From positions 1 through 37,097 of the forward strand of contig CAYJER010000022.1 of assembly GCA_964369225.1 (NCBI GenBank): a stretch of DNA of 37,097 nt. Reading direction: 5' to 3'. The DNA is from SIG603 sp964369225 (GTDB lineage Bacteria; Bacillota; Clostridia; Oscillospirales; Acutalibacteraceae). Position numbers and translations under genes: made by a program. Shown piece after piece: positions 31,142 to 37,097 of the stretch (position 1 is its first letter; each line of letters starts with the position of its first letter). The notes under the pieces are model-generated. The model saw only the letters and a list, made by a program, of their open reading frames with translations, was not told the DNA's origin and did not search any database.

Positions 31142-31963
31142 ATGCCGAGGGATTTAAGATTACAAAAGTTTATGGCGGATGCAGGCGTTGCCTCAAGACG
31201 TAAGTCAGAGGAGTATATAAGCGCTGGCAGAGTGCAAATAAACGGAAGAAGAGCAAGTCTTGGTGACAAGGTTGATGCTAAAAAAGATTTAGTCACGCTA
31301 GATGGTGAGGCTATTGGAAAATCAGAAAAAAAATACTATATCATGCTACATAAACCACGTGGTTTTGTCACAACTATGAACGACGAAAAGGGCAGAAAAT
31401 GTGTGGCAGACTTAATTAAAAACATTCCTGCAAGGCTGTACCCTGTTGGCAGACTAGACAAAGACTCTGAAGGTTTACTTTTGATGACTAACGACGGAAA
31501 TTTTGCACAGACTGTTTCACATCCAGCAAGTCATGTCTCAAAACTTTACAGAGTAAGCGTTAAGCCGGCAGTATCTGAAGATCAAGTCACAAAAATGGCT
31601 ACAGGAATAGTTATAGATGGAGTAAAAACTCAGGAATGTAATATTAGGGTAACATCTAACGAGCCTGGCAGATCCGTCATGGATATAGTATTGACAGAAG
31701 GCAGAAACAGGCAAATTAGAAAAATGTGTGAAGCTGTAGGTTTAGAGGTTCTAAGGCTTAAAAGAAAGGCAATAGGCCCTGTAAAACTTGGAATGTTACC
31801 TATAGGACAATATAGAGAGTTAGGCAAAGACGAAGTTAGAAGAATTGCCGAGGCATCACTAAAAAGAGCTAAGAAGGAAAGCGAAAATGATAGAAATAAC
31901 ACCGATAAAAGACCTACAAAGAGAGGCAGAGATACTAGAAAGACTACAAGTAGAAGGCGATAA
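31142..31963 (+). CDS. Pseudouridine synthase, RluB/RsuA family
   Basis: rRNA pseudouridine synthase of 273 residues. The N-terminal S4 RNA-binding domain (about 4-50, LQKFMADAGVASRRKSEEYI) precedes the catalytic domain with GRLDKDSEGLLLMTNDG (catalytic Asp106) and GRNRQIRKMCEAVG. This is the RluB-type large-subunit enzyme rather than RsuA by context after dacF. The very basic C-terminal tail (Lys/Arg-rich, about 245-273) overlaps the next gene by 77 nt. Confidence 0.93.
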   Translation: MPRDLRLQKFMADAGVASRRKSEEYISAGRVQINGRRASLGDKVDAKKDLVTLDGEAIGKSEKKYYIMLHKPRGFVTTMNDEKGRKCVADLIKNIPARLYPVGRLDKDSEGLLLMTNDGNFAQTVSHPASHVSKLYRVSVKPAVSEDQVTKMATGIVIDGVKTQECNIRVTSNEPGRSVMDIVLTEGRNRQIRKMCEAVGLEVLRLKRKAIGPVKLGMLPIGQYRELGKDEVRRIAEASLKRAKKESENDRNNTDKRPTKRGRDTRKTTSRRR

Positions 31964-32273
31964 ACCACGAGTTTTAATGATGACAGAAAGAGGCATAGAG
32001 CTAGGTTTAGTCGCAACAGAAATAATAGAAAAACGTTTAATTATTTTAGAATTTGACTTGCTTAATTCATGTGATTTCGATAACTTGAACTTAGAAGAAG
32101 AGTTCTTTGTAGATAGCCTAATGAGAAGTGCTGCGTCTTATGGCGAGACAAATGGAGCTGACTTTATAGAGCTTAAATCGAATACATACAATAAATTTCT
32201 AGCCAAAAAAGGTTTTACTGTCACAGACACACATGCTTTTGCTCCCATGTCGTTAATAGTAAAATATAGCTAA
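31887..32273 (+). CDS. Small GNAT-like protein overlapping the rluB-like gene
   Basis: Protein of 128 residues that I recognise only by fold-like pattern. The start MIEITPIKDL, then GIELGLVATEIIEKRLIILEF and a C-terminal FLAKKGF-TVTDTHAFAPMSL resemble a minimal GNAT acetyltransferase core, in which GF near the C-terminus is common. The acetyl-CoA pyrophosphate loop (Q/RxxGxG/A) is not evident, so it may lack activity. Its first 77 nt overlap the rluB-like tail in another frame. A shorter alternative starts at ATG 31977. A GGAAAG ribosome site supports 31887. Confidence 0.65.
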   Translation: MIEITPIKDLQREAEILERLQVEGDKPRVLMMTERGIELGLVATEIIEKRLIILEFDLLNSCDFDNLNLEEEFFVDSLMRSAASYGETNGADFIELKSNTYNKFLAKKGFTVTDTHAFAPMSLIVKYS

Positions 32274-32339
32274 ATTTGCTAAAAATAGCACTAAAAAATC
32301 GTTATTTTGTAGAAATAACAAGATTAATAAAAAAATCAC

Positions 32340-32368
32340 TTGAATTTATCGGTTCAGAGTGATAAAAT
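32340..32368 (+). promoter_or_regulatory. Sigma-A promoter of ilvE
   Basis: TTGAAT (32340-32345) and TAAAAT (32363-32368), 17-nt spacer, with TG one base before the -10. About 30 nt upstream of the ilvE start; no leader attenuator or T-box is visible. Confidence 0.8.
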
Positions 32369-32397
32369 ATAAATATTAAAAGGAAAGAAGTGTTAAG

Positions 32398-33468
32398 ATG
32401 TTGAATGTAAGTTTTGAAAAAACTAGTACACCAAAAATTAAGCCTGCATCAAAAGAAGAGCTAGGCTTTGGAAAGATATTTACAGACCATATGTATATTA
32501 TGGAATATGAAACAGGCAAAGGTTGGCACGACCCTAAGGTTATTCCTTATTCACCAATTACATTAGATCCATCAGCTATGGTTTTCCATTATGGACAAGA
32601 GATGTTCGAGGGTCTAAAGGCTTACAGAACAAAAGAGGGTAAGATTCTACTTTTTAGACCTGATAAAAATATAGAGAGAGCAAACAGAACAAACAAAAGA
32701 ATTTGTATTCCAGAAATTCCAGAGGATGACTTCCTAAATGCAATTAAATCAGTAGTTGCTGCTGATAAAGATTGGGTACCAGAATGGGAGGGAACTTCTC
32801 TTTACATTAGACCATATGTAATTGCTACAGACCCATATTTAGGCGTTAGACCATCAGACACTTATAAGTTTTTGATTATATTGTCTCCTGTTGGCGCTTA
32901 TTATGCAAGCGGTCTTAACCCTGTTAAGATTTGGATTGAAGATGAGTATGTAAGAGCTGTTAAAGGCGGAATAGGTGAAGCTAAGACAGGCGGAAACTAT
33001 GTAGCAAGCCTTAAAGCACAAATGAAGGCTCATGACGAGGGTTATTCTCAAGTTCTATGGCTTGACGGTGTTGAGAGAAAATACATCGAAGAAGTAGGCG
33101 CTATGAATATCTTCTTTAAAATAAATGGTAAAGTTATAACTCCAATGTTAAACGGAAGTATTCTACCGGGTGTTACAAGAAATAGCTGTTTAGAGCTATG
33201 CCGTGACTGGGGATATGAAGTTGAAGAGAGAAAAATCAGCGTTGACGAGCTTGTAAAAATGGCTCAAACAGGCGAGCTAGAAGAATGTTGGGGAACAGGT
33301 ACAGCGGCTGTTATAGCTCCTGTTGGTGCGCTAAGATACGGCGATGAGGTTATGAATATTGGCGACGGCACAACAGGCGAACTTAGCCAAAGACTTTACT
33401 CAACAGTTACAGGCATTCAAAATGGCGAGATTGAAGACAGTTATGGTTGGACAGTTGAAGTGGAATAA
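32398..33468 (+). CDS. ilvE: Branched-chain amino acid aminotransferase
   Basis: PLP enzyme (fold type IV) of 356 residues that transfers the amino group in leucine, isoleucine and valine metabolism. Features are FHYGQEMFEGLKAYR (about 63-77), the PLP lysine Lys196 in EAKTGGNYVASL, YIEEVGAMNIFF and the phosphate-binding GTGTAAVIAPVG. The length and the C-terminal segment match the long IlvE group found in Bacillota. AAGGAAAG lies upstream. It is a single gene with its own promoter; no other ilv genes are nearby. Confidence 0.95.
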   Translation: MLNVSFEKTSTPKIKPASKEELGFGKIFTDHMYIMEYETGKGWHDPKVIPYSPITLDPSAMVFHYGQEMFEGLKAYRTKEGKILLFRPDKNIERANRTNKRICIPEIPEDDFLNAIKSVVAADKDWVPEWEGTSLYIRPYVIATDPYLGVRPSDTYKFLIILSPVGAYYASGLNPVKIWIEDEYVRAVKGGIGEAKTGGNYVASLKAQMKAHDEGYSQVLWLDGVERKYIEEVGAMNIFFKINGKVITPMLNGSILPGVTRNSCLELCRDWGYEVEERKISVDELVKMAQTGELEECWGTGTAAVIAPVGALRYGDEVMNIGDGTTGELSQRLYSTVTGIQNGEIEDSYGWTVEVE

Positions 33469-33492
33469 TTTTCTATATTTTCAGTAAAACTA

Positions 33493-33521
33493 TTGACTAA
33501 TGAACTATTTTTGGTTACAAT
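33493..33521 (+). promoter_or_regulatory. Sigma-A promoter of the DUF1292 gene
   Basis: TTGACT (33493-33498) and TACAAT (33516-33521), 17-nt spacer, 38 nt before ATG 33560. It excludes translation from the in-frame ATG at 33500. Confidence 0.82.
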
Positions 33522-33559
33522 ATAGTAGTAGTAAATATTACATGGAAGGAGAACTTAAC

Positions 33560-33862
33560 ATGAGTAATGAATACGAAGCAGATCTAATCACTTTATTAGA
33601 CGAAGAGGGCGAAGAGCATGAGTTTGAAGTTATAGATGAAATTGATCTTGACGACGGACACTACCTAGCACTTGTTCCAACAGAGAATAATAAGGCTGCT
33701 GATCCTGACACATATTTTATTTTTGAAGTAGCCGAGGAAGACGGCGAAGAGCAATTAATGGAAGTTGAAGACGAAGAGTTAGTTGAAAAACTAGCCGAAA
33801 TCTTTGAGAAACGTTTTGAAGAAGCTTTTTATGAAGAAGATGGCGAAGAGTCAGCTGAATAA
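33560..33862 (+). CDS. DUF1292 domain-containing protein (YrzB-like)
   Basis: Small, very acidic cytoplasmic protein of 100 residues. The family core is ITLLDEEGEEHEFEVIDEID near the N-terminus, followed by YLALVPTE and YFIFEVAEEDGEEQLMEVED. The function is unknown. In many Bacillota it follows ruvX in one operon; here it is alone and ruvX sits in the pyr operon. The start is fixed by AAGGAG upstream and by the promoter at 33493. The 6S RNA follows about 35 nt downstream with no terminator in between. Confidence 0.9.
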   Translation: MSNEYEADLITLLDEEGEEHEFEVIDEIDLDDGHYLALVPTENNKAADPDTYFIFEVAEEDGEEQLMEVEDEELVEKLAEIFEKRFEEAFYEEDGEESAE

Positions 33863-33897
33863 TTAAGAGTTTTTTTCACAGACTATTATTGTTAATA

Positions 33898-34086
33898 TTT
33901 CCTGCCTGACTCGTGGACCGTGTTTAAATAACCCTACACTCATATTTTAGGGAGATTTACTCCTGTTGCGGATTGCAGACCTCCCGCCTCGGCGGAAGAA
34001 GGGAGCGTGAACCAATAGGGAAGTCACCCACCTGCTTATTTAGTAGCAGGTTATTGAGCAACACATTACGGTTAGGTGGGTATTTT
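33898..34086 (+). ncRNA. ssrS: 6S RNA, clostridial type
   Basis: A structured non-coding stretch of about 185 nt. The 5' CCTGCCTGA (33901-33909) can pair with TTAGGTGGG near the 3' end, and ACCGT with ACGGT, closing a long irregular stem. The middle holds the CTCCC...GGGAG arm with inner CCGCC/GGCGG. The end CACCCACCTGC...TTAGGTGGGTATTTT matches what I recall of clostridial 6S RNAs. 6S RNA mimics an open promoter and holds sigma-A RNA polymerase in stationary phase. The boundaries are approximate, and identification is from memory of the family rather than a covariance search. Confidence 0.75.
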
Positions 34087-34096
34087 AAAAAAATTT

Positions 34097-34134
34097 AGAT
34101 TGTATTACTTTTTAGTAGTACAATCTTTTTTTTG
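34097..34134 (+). terminator. Rho-independent terminator after the 6S RNA
   Basis: Twelve-bp stem AGATTGTATTAC / GTAGTACAATCT (one G-U pair) followed by TTTTTTTG. Confidence 0.92.
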
Positions 34135-34158
34135 TTTAATAATGTATTATATGGATAT

Positions 34159-34267
34159 AATACTTAGTGAAGAGTGAAAAGTTAATGTGAAAATCCTTGC
34201 GGATTTTTTGATTAAAGACTCTTTAAATAAAATTTTAGTTTGTTTAAAAATAAATTTGTTAAAATAT
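34159..34267 (+). repeat. REPIN flank module B (with hairpin)
   Basis: A plus-strand copy starting ATACTTAGTGAAGAGTG, with hairpin GAAAATCCTTGCGGATTTTT at about 34190-34209 and an AT-rich interior longer than in other copies. It ends at the TGTA of the next solo REP. Confidence 0.75.
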
Positions 34268-34291
34268 TGTAGGGGCGACCTGTGGTCGTTC
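34268..34291. repeat. Solo REP-like hairpin, GGGCGACC type
   Basis: TGTAGGGGCGACCTGTGGTC plus GTTC, only one arm, 47 bp upstream of the spoVAC start codon. Confidence 0.8.
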
Positions 34292-34337
34292 TTAATGTAG
34301 GCAAGGTATAAAAAATATATAGTTTGAAAGGATTTAT

Positions 34338-34787
34338 ATGAACAGTTACACAAAATATGAATATCAAAAAATTACACGTCAAAAATCTCCTAATTCTCCT
34401 GTAATAAAAAACTGCATTAGAGCCTTTTTAATAGGCGGTGGAATTTGCACATTAGGGCAATTTTTATTTGAAACATATTCTTCATTAGGAATGACAGAAA
34501 TTATTAGCAGAACATCTGTCTCGGTAACACTTATTTTTCTATCGGCAGTGCTTACAGCGTTAGGAATTTACGACAAAATAGCCAAAGTAGCAGGCGCCGG
34601 AACATTAGTTCCAATAACAGGCTTTGCAAATTCCATGGTGTCACCGGCTATGGAATTCAGAAGTGAGGGAATAGTAACAGGTCTTGGGGTAAAATTATTT
34701 ATAGTTTCAGGTCCTGTAATAGTATTTGGAATTACTTCGTCGGTTGTCTATGGAATAATTCTATATTTTATTAATTTATGGACATGA
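34338..34787 (+). CDS. spoVAC: Stage V sporulation protein AC
   Basis: Membrane protein of 149 residues with about four hydrophobic segments. Conserved features are NCIRAFLIGGGICTLGQFLF (about 25-44) and VPITGFANSMVSPAMEFRSEG (about 90-110). SpoVAC is a mechanosensitive component of the forespore channel that takes up dipicolinic acid during sporulation and releases it during germination. GAAAGGA precedes the ATG. The final codons run directly into a repeat module, whose start overlaps the TGA. Confidence 0.95.
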   Translation: MNSYTKYEYQKITRQKSPNSPVIKNCIRAFLIGGGICTLGQFLFETYSSLGMTEIISRTSVSVTLIFLSAVLTALGIYDKIAKVAGAGTLVPITGFANSMVSPAMEFRSEGIVTGLGVKLFIVSGPVIVFGITSSVVYGIILYFINLWT

Positions 34788-34868
34788 TACTTAGTGAAGA
34801 GTTCATGTGAAAATCCTTACGGATTTTTGATTAAAAGCTTTTTAAATAAAAATAAATTTATTAAAGAC
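34787..34868 (+). repeat. REPIN flank module B (with hairpin)
   Basis: It starts ATACTTAGTGAAGAG, sharing its first A with the spoVAC stop codon, and carries the hairpin GAAAATCCTTACGGATTTTT near 34810-34828. It ends at the TGTA of the doublet. Confidence 0.78.
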
Positions 34869-34949
34869 TGTAGGGGAGGGTCTCTGCGCCCTCCCGAAAC
34901 TGGGAGTTAATCCATACTTCTCGGGAGGGCACGGAGACCCTCCCCTACA
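34869..34949. repeat. REPIN-like doublet, GGGAGGG type
   Basis: 81 bp. Each arm is GTAG plus stem GGGAGGG/CCCTCCC. The arms are inverted copies except for two changes in the loop. It separates spoVAC from spoVAD. Confidence 0.92.
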
Positions 34950-35042
34950 ATCAAACCTTTAGTTTGCTTAAATTTTAAGGCTTGAGGTTCGTGCCTACAT
35001 GATTTTGTGAGATTTTATTGTAAAAATGAAATGGTGATAAAA

Positions 35043-36059
35043 ATGAAAAGAATAGGAAGATACACTTTATACACAGAAAATAATCCATCGGTAATCTCTT
35101 TTGCCTCTATAGCTGGAAAAAAAGAGTCAGAAGGCCCTTTGGGCGCATATTTTGATCAAACTGTAAGCGACTCATATTTAGGCAAGACAAGTTGGGAAAA
35201 AGCAGAGGCAGAGCTTCAACACGAGGCAATTTGTATAGCTCTTAGCAAAAAAAATATAAAGCCCGACGAATTGGACTTTATTTTTGCAGGCGATTTACTT
35301 AACCAATGTATATCCTCGACCTTTGGGGCAAGAGAATTAAACGTGCCTTTTTTAGGGCAGTTCGGTGCGTGTTCCACAATGGCACAAACCATTGCAATGG
35401 CTACAGTTATGGTTGATTCTGGAATAGCTTCAAAGGCTGTAGCGGTGACATCTTCTCACTTTTGCACCGCCGAAAGACAATTTAGGTTACCCCTTGAGTA
35501 TGGTGGGCAAAGAACTCCAACCGCTCAATGGACAGCTACTGCCTCTGGCGCTGTAGTCGTTGGAAAAGGCGGAGAGATTAAAATAGATAAAGTGTGTATT
35601 GGCAAAATAATTGACTTAGGCATAACAGATGTTGCAAACATGGGAGCCGCCATGGCTCCAGCAGCCGCCGATACATTAATTAATTTTTTTAAGGACACAA
35701 ACACAAATCCGCTAGACTATGACTGTGTTTACACAGGAGATTTAGGCCTTATAGGTTCAAAACTTCTTTATGATATTATGCTTAAAAATGGCATTAACTT
35801 AAAACCTCGTCACAAAGACTGCGGACTTATGATTTTTGATTTAAAAGAGCAAGATGTACACGCCGGTGCATCGGGTTGTGGCTGTTCTGCATCGGTTTTA
35901 TGTGGTAGAATTTTTGACAGCATTCAGTATGGCATGAAAAAAAGAGTTTTATTTTGTGCCACAGGTGCTTTAATGTCGCCAACTTCCTCACAACAAGGCG
36001 AAAGCATCCCAGGAATTTGCCACCTCATCGAATTTAAGGTGGAGCAGTCTACCCTGTAG
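35043..36059 (+). CDS. spoVAD: Stage V sporulation protein AD
   Basis: Thiolase-fold (KAS III-like) protein of 338 residues on the forespore membrane that binds dipicolinic acid. Features include GPLGAYFDQTVSDSYLG near 34-50, the FGACSTMAQTIAMA segment around the thiolase-like Cys, and the terminal signature LMSPTSSQQGESIPGI. The chain is complete. GGTGAT upstream favours ATG 35043 over two in-frame ATG codons at 35007-35031. The usual next gene, spoVAE, is missing: repeats follow the stop codon. Confidence 0.95.
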   Translation: MKRIGRYTLYTENNPSVISFASIAGKKESEGPLGAYFDQTVSDSYLGKTSWEKAEAELQHEAICIALSKKNIKPDELDFIFAGDLLNQCISSTFGARELNVPFLGQFGACSTMAQTIAMATVMVDSGIASKAVAVTSSHFCTAERQFRLPLEYGGQRTPTAQWTATASGAVVVGKGGEIKIDKVCIGKIIDLGITDVANMGAAMAPAAADTLINFFKDTNTNPLDYDCVYTGDLGLIGSKLLYDIMLKNGINLKPRHKDCGLMIFDLKEQDVHAGASGCGCSASVLCGRIFDSIQYGMKKRVLFCATGALMSPTSSQQGESIPGICHLIEFKVEQSTL

Positions 36060-36118
36060 CCTAGACTGGCAATTCGCACACAAAGTTAGAAACACCTTGT
36101 TAAATCGCATTAACTATT

Positions 36119-36156
36119 GTAGGGGCAGATATTATCCAGACGTGTTGATTACGTTT
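36119..36156. repeat. REP half (GGGGCAGATATTATCC) joined to GACGTGTTGATTACG module
   Basis: TGTAGGGGCAGATATTATCC, a worn GGCGGATATTATCCGCC-type left arm, is joined directly to AGACGTGTTGATTACG, the same module that replaced an element end at 29798. A partial flank module B (AATTCGCTAAATTTCACAAA) follows at 36170-36190. Confidence 0.72.
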
Positions 36157-36194
36157 TTTTGATTATAATTAATTCGCTAAATTTCACAAATTAA

Positions 36195-36224
36195 TGTAGG
36201 GAACGGTCAAGACCGTTCCCTACA
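36195..36224. repeat. 30-bp palindrome, collapsed GGGAACGG-type REPIN
   Basis: TGTAGGGAACGGTC-AA-GACCGTTCCCTACA has perfect 14-bp arms. It looks like a doublet whose spacer and inner half-stems were deleted by recombination between the two self-complementary arms. Confidence 0.88.
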
Positions 36225-36232
36225 TCAGCATT

Positions 36233-36279
36233 CCTCAGAGGCACGTCTGGATATTATCCGCCCAGACGTGCCTCTGAGG
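36233..36279. repeat. 47-bp inverted repeat of the GAGGCACGTCTGG module
   Basis: Perfect 18-bp arms CCTCAGAGGCACGTCTGG / CCAGACGTGCCTCTGAGG surround ATATTATCCGC, a remnant of the GGCGGATATTATCCGCC stem. The arm sequence also borders other elements (9895, 13730, 16081). Confidence 0.9.
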
Positions 36280-36291
36280 AAAATTTAGCCA

Positions 36292-36373
36292 TGTAGGGGC
36301 GACCCTGTGTGGTCGCCCGAAAACTAGGAGTTTTTGATAAACCTGCGGGCGACCACACAGGGTCGCCCCTACA
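36292..36373. repeat. REPIN-like doublet, GGGCGACC type
   Basis: An 82-bp copy with perfect 28-bp inverted arms. Each arm folds alone through GGGCGACC/GGTCGCCC with a CTGTGT loop. It is preceded by the GAGGAAAATTTAGCCA module. Confidence 0.93.
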
Positions 36374-36439
36374 ATCAGTTATAAAGTTTTAACAAGGTAC
36401 TACATTAAATAAATGATTTTAACGAATTAAATTATATTA

Positions 36440-36468
36440 TTGACAAATAATTTAATTTAAGGTATAAT
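36440..36468 (+). promoter_or_regulatory. Consensus sigma-A promoter antisense to the RHH gene
   Basis: Perfect TTGACA (36440-36445) and TATAAT (36463-36468), 17-nt spacer. It fires on the plus strand about 10 nt before the 3' end of the minus-strand ribbon-helix-helix gene, so its transcript would be antisense to that gene. The next plus-strand gene starts more than 300 nt downstream. Confidence 0.85.
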
Positions 36469-36478
36469 TTCTTCAATG

Positions 36479-36643
36479 TTAATTTGTTTCAGTATCATTT
36501 GATTCTGTCTTTTTTATATGCTCTAAAAGAACAAACTCAATATAGTTTGTAATCGATCTATGCTCTTTTGTTGCTAATGAAGCTATTTTATCGAACACTT
36601 CATCTTCAAGCCTAAGCGTAAATACTTTTTTTGCAGTTGCCAT
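36479..36643 (-). CDS. Small ribbon-helix-helix DNA-binding protein
   Basis: Protein of 54 residues starting MATAKKVFTLRLEDEV. The KVFTLRL strand followed by two helices (EVFDKIASLATKEHR, SITNYIEFVLLEHIKK) is the Arc/CopG/MetJ ribbon-helix-helix pattern. Such proteins act as dimeric repressors, often of antitoxin or plasmid-copy-control type. AAAGGAG lies 8 nt before ATG 36643; an upstream in-frame TTG at 36661 would precede that site. It diverges from an XRE regulator, and no toxin partner is visible on its 3' side, where repeats begin. Confidence 0.8.
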   Translation of the reverse strand: MATAKKVFTLRLEDEVFDKIASLATKEHRSITNYIEFVLLEHIKKTESNDTETN

Positions 36644-36781
36644 ATCATATACTCCTTTCAATTTGTACTATGTATATGATATGGCATTTTCACACGTTTG
36701 TATGCAGTCAAAAGACAGTAAAGTGATATCATTTTTAGTCAATTAGCATTAAATTATTATAGAAAGGATGTAAAGTGACCC

Positions 36782-37003
36782 ATGTTTGAAAAACAATTTG
36801 CAATTAGACTTAAAAGAATAAGGCAAAATAGAAATCTAACTCAACAAGAAGTAGCAAACTATATTTGCATAAGCCGTTCAGCATATTCATATTATGAGTG
36901 TGCTAAATCTCAACCCAAAATTGAGACTATCATAAAATTATCCGAGATACTAAAAGTTAACCTTGAGTTCTTACTCACTGGCAAAAAAATAAATTATAAA
37001 TAA
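36782..37003 (+). CDS. XRE family helix-turn-helix regulator
   Basis: DNA-binding protein of 73 residues, almost entirely one Cro/CI-type domain. IRLKRIRQNRNLTQQEVANY is at about 8-27, with the recognition helix region SRSAYSYYECAKSQP near 31-45, and EILKVNLEFLLTGK closes the domain. There is no effector domain. The ribosome site is poor (GGAT about 12 nt upstream). It diverges from the RHH gene; the 120-nt gap contains ATGATAT...ATATCAT inverted half-sites that could be a shared operator. Confidence 0.82.
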   Translation: MFEKQFAIRLKRIRQNRNLTQQEVANYICISRSAYSYYECAKSQPKIETIIKLSEILKVNLEFLLTGKKINYK

Positions 37004-37016
37004 TTTATTTTTTTAT

Positions 37017-37097
37017 TGTAGGGGCGGCCCCCGTTTGTGGGCCCCCAAAAAAAAAGTTTTTAAAAAAACCCCCGCGCCCCCCCACCGGGGCCCCCCA
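37017..37097. repeat. Corrupted GGGCGACC-type REPIN at the window edge
   Basis: It begins TGTAGGGGCG and aligns over its whole length with the intact 82-bp copy at 36292-36373, but has many changes to runs of C, G and A. The pattern looks like low-quality consensus at a contig end rather than natural sequence. Confidence 0.65.

Noticed and set aside
32281..32330. Hairpin GTTATTT/AAATAAC before the ilvE promoter as a terminator
   Set aside because: The stem is AT-only and is followed by AAGATTAATAAAA rather than a T-run, so it is not supported as an intrinsic terminator.
98..37097. CRISPR array as explanation for the repeated palindromes
   Set aside because: The copies are dispersed, singly or in small mosaics, in nearly every long spacer, with no regular spacer length and no cas genes.

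Overview
The window looks like chromosome from a low-GC, endospore-forming Bacillota, most likely class Clostridia. The evidence is the AT-rich base composition, canonical sigma-A promoters and strong Shine-Dalgarno sites, sporulation genes (pdaA-like deacetylase, gerW, dacF-like, spoVAC, spoVAD), the c-di-AMP receptor darA with holB and ricT, a class 1B dihydroorotate dehydrogenase (pyrD/pyrK), a DUF1292 protein and a clostridial-type 6S RNA. No phage, insertion-sequence transposase or CRISPR array is visible.

Layout. 1-4092: minus-strand carbohydrate ABC operon (solute-binding lipoprotein, two permeases). 4682-7994: zinc-uptake operon with a Fur/Zur-type regulator, a His-rich binding lipoprotein, an ATPase and a permease. 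8010-8720: HI0073/HI0074-type nucleotidyltransferase and substrate-binding (MntA/HepT-like) pair fused in one frame and lacking a normal start codon. 8820-12729: pdaA-like deacetylase and two FAD-dependent oxidoreductases. 12935-18116 (minus): secreted nuclease lipoprotein, ricT-holB-darA, an orphan oligopeptide-type binding lipoprotein. 18316-21726 (plus): ferredoxin, trmN6-like methyltransferase, rsmI, GH32 sucrose-6-phosphate hydrolase. 21981-26400 (minus): degV, the pyrF-pyrK-pyrD-ruvX operon and rpmB. 26543-32273 (plus): site-2 protease, scpA-scpB, DUF2953, gerW, dacF-like, rluB-like, a GNAT-like protein. 32398-34134: ilvE, DUF1292 protein, 6S RNA. 34338-36059: spoVAC and spoVAD without spoVAE. 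36440-37003: a small ribbon-helix-helix protein diverging from an XRE regulator, with a strong promoter antisense to the former.

The most unusual content lies between the genes. Nearly every longer spacer carries one or more short palindromic elements that begin TGTAGGG and, when complete, end CCCTACA (78-82 bp). Each end is a GTAG tetranucleotide followed by its own hairpin, and the two ends are inverted copies of each other. This is the architecture of REP doublets (REPINs) mobilised by RAYT/TnpA-REP Y1 transposases. At least five different stem sequences occur here, yet copies with different stems share the same flanking modules, one of which carries a terminator-like hairpin. These elements split the zinc, gerW and spoVA gene groups, nest inside one another, and one badly degraded copy forms the right edge of the window, which looks like an assembly end. 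No RAYT gene lies in the window, so the REPIN interpretation is an inference from structure.
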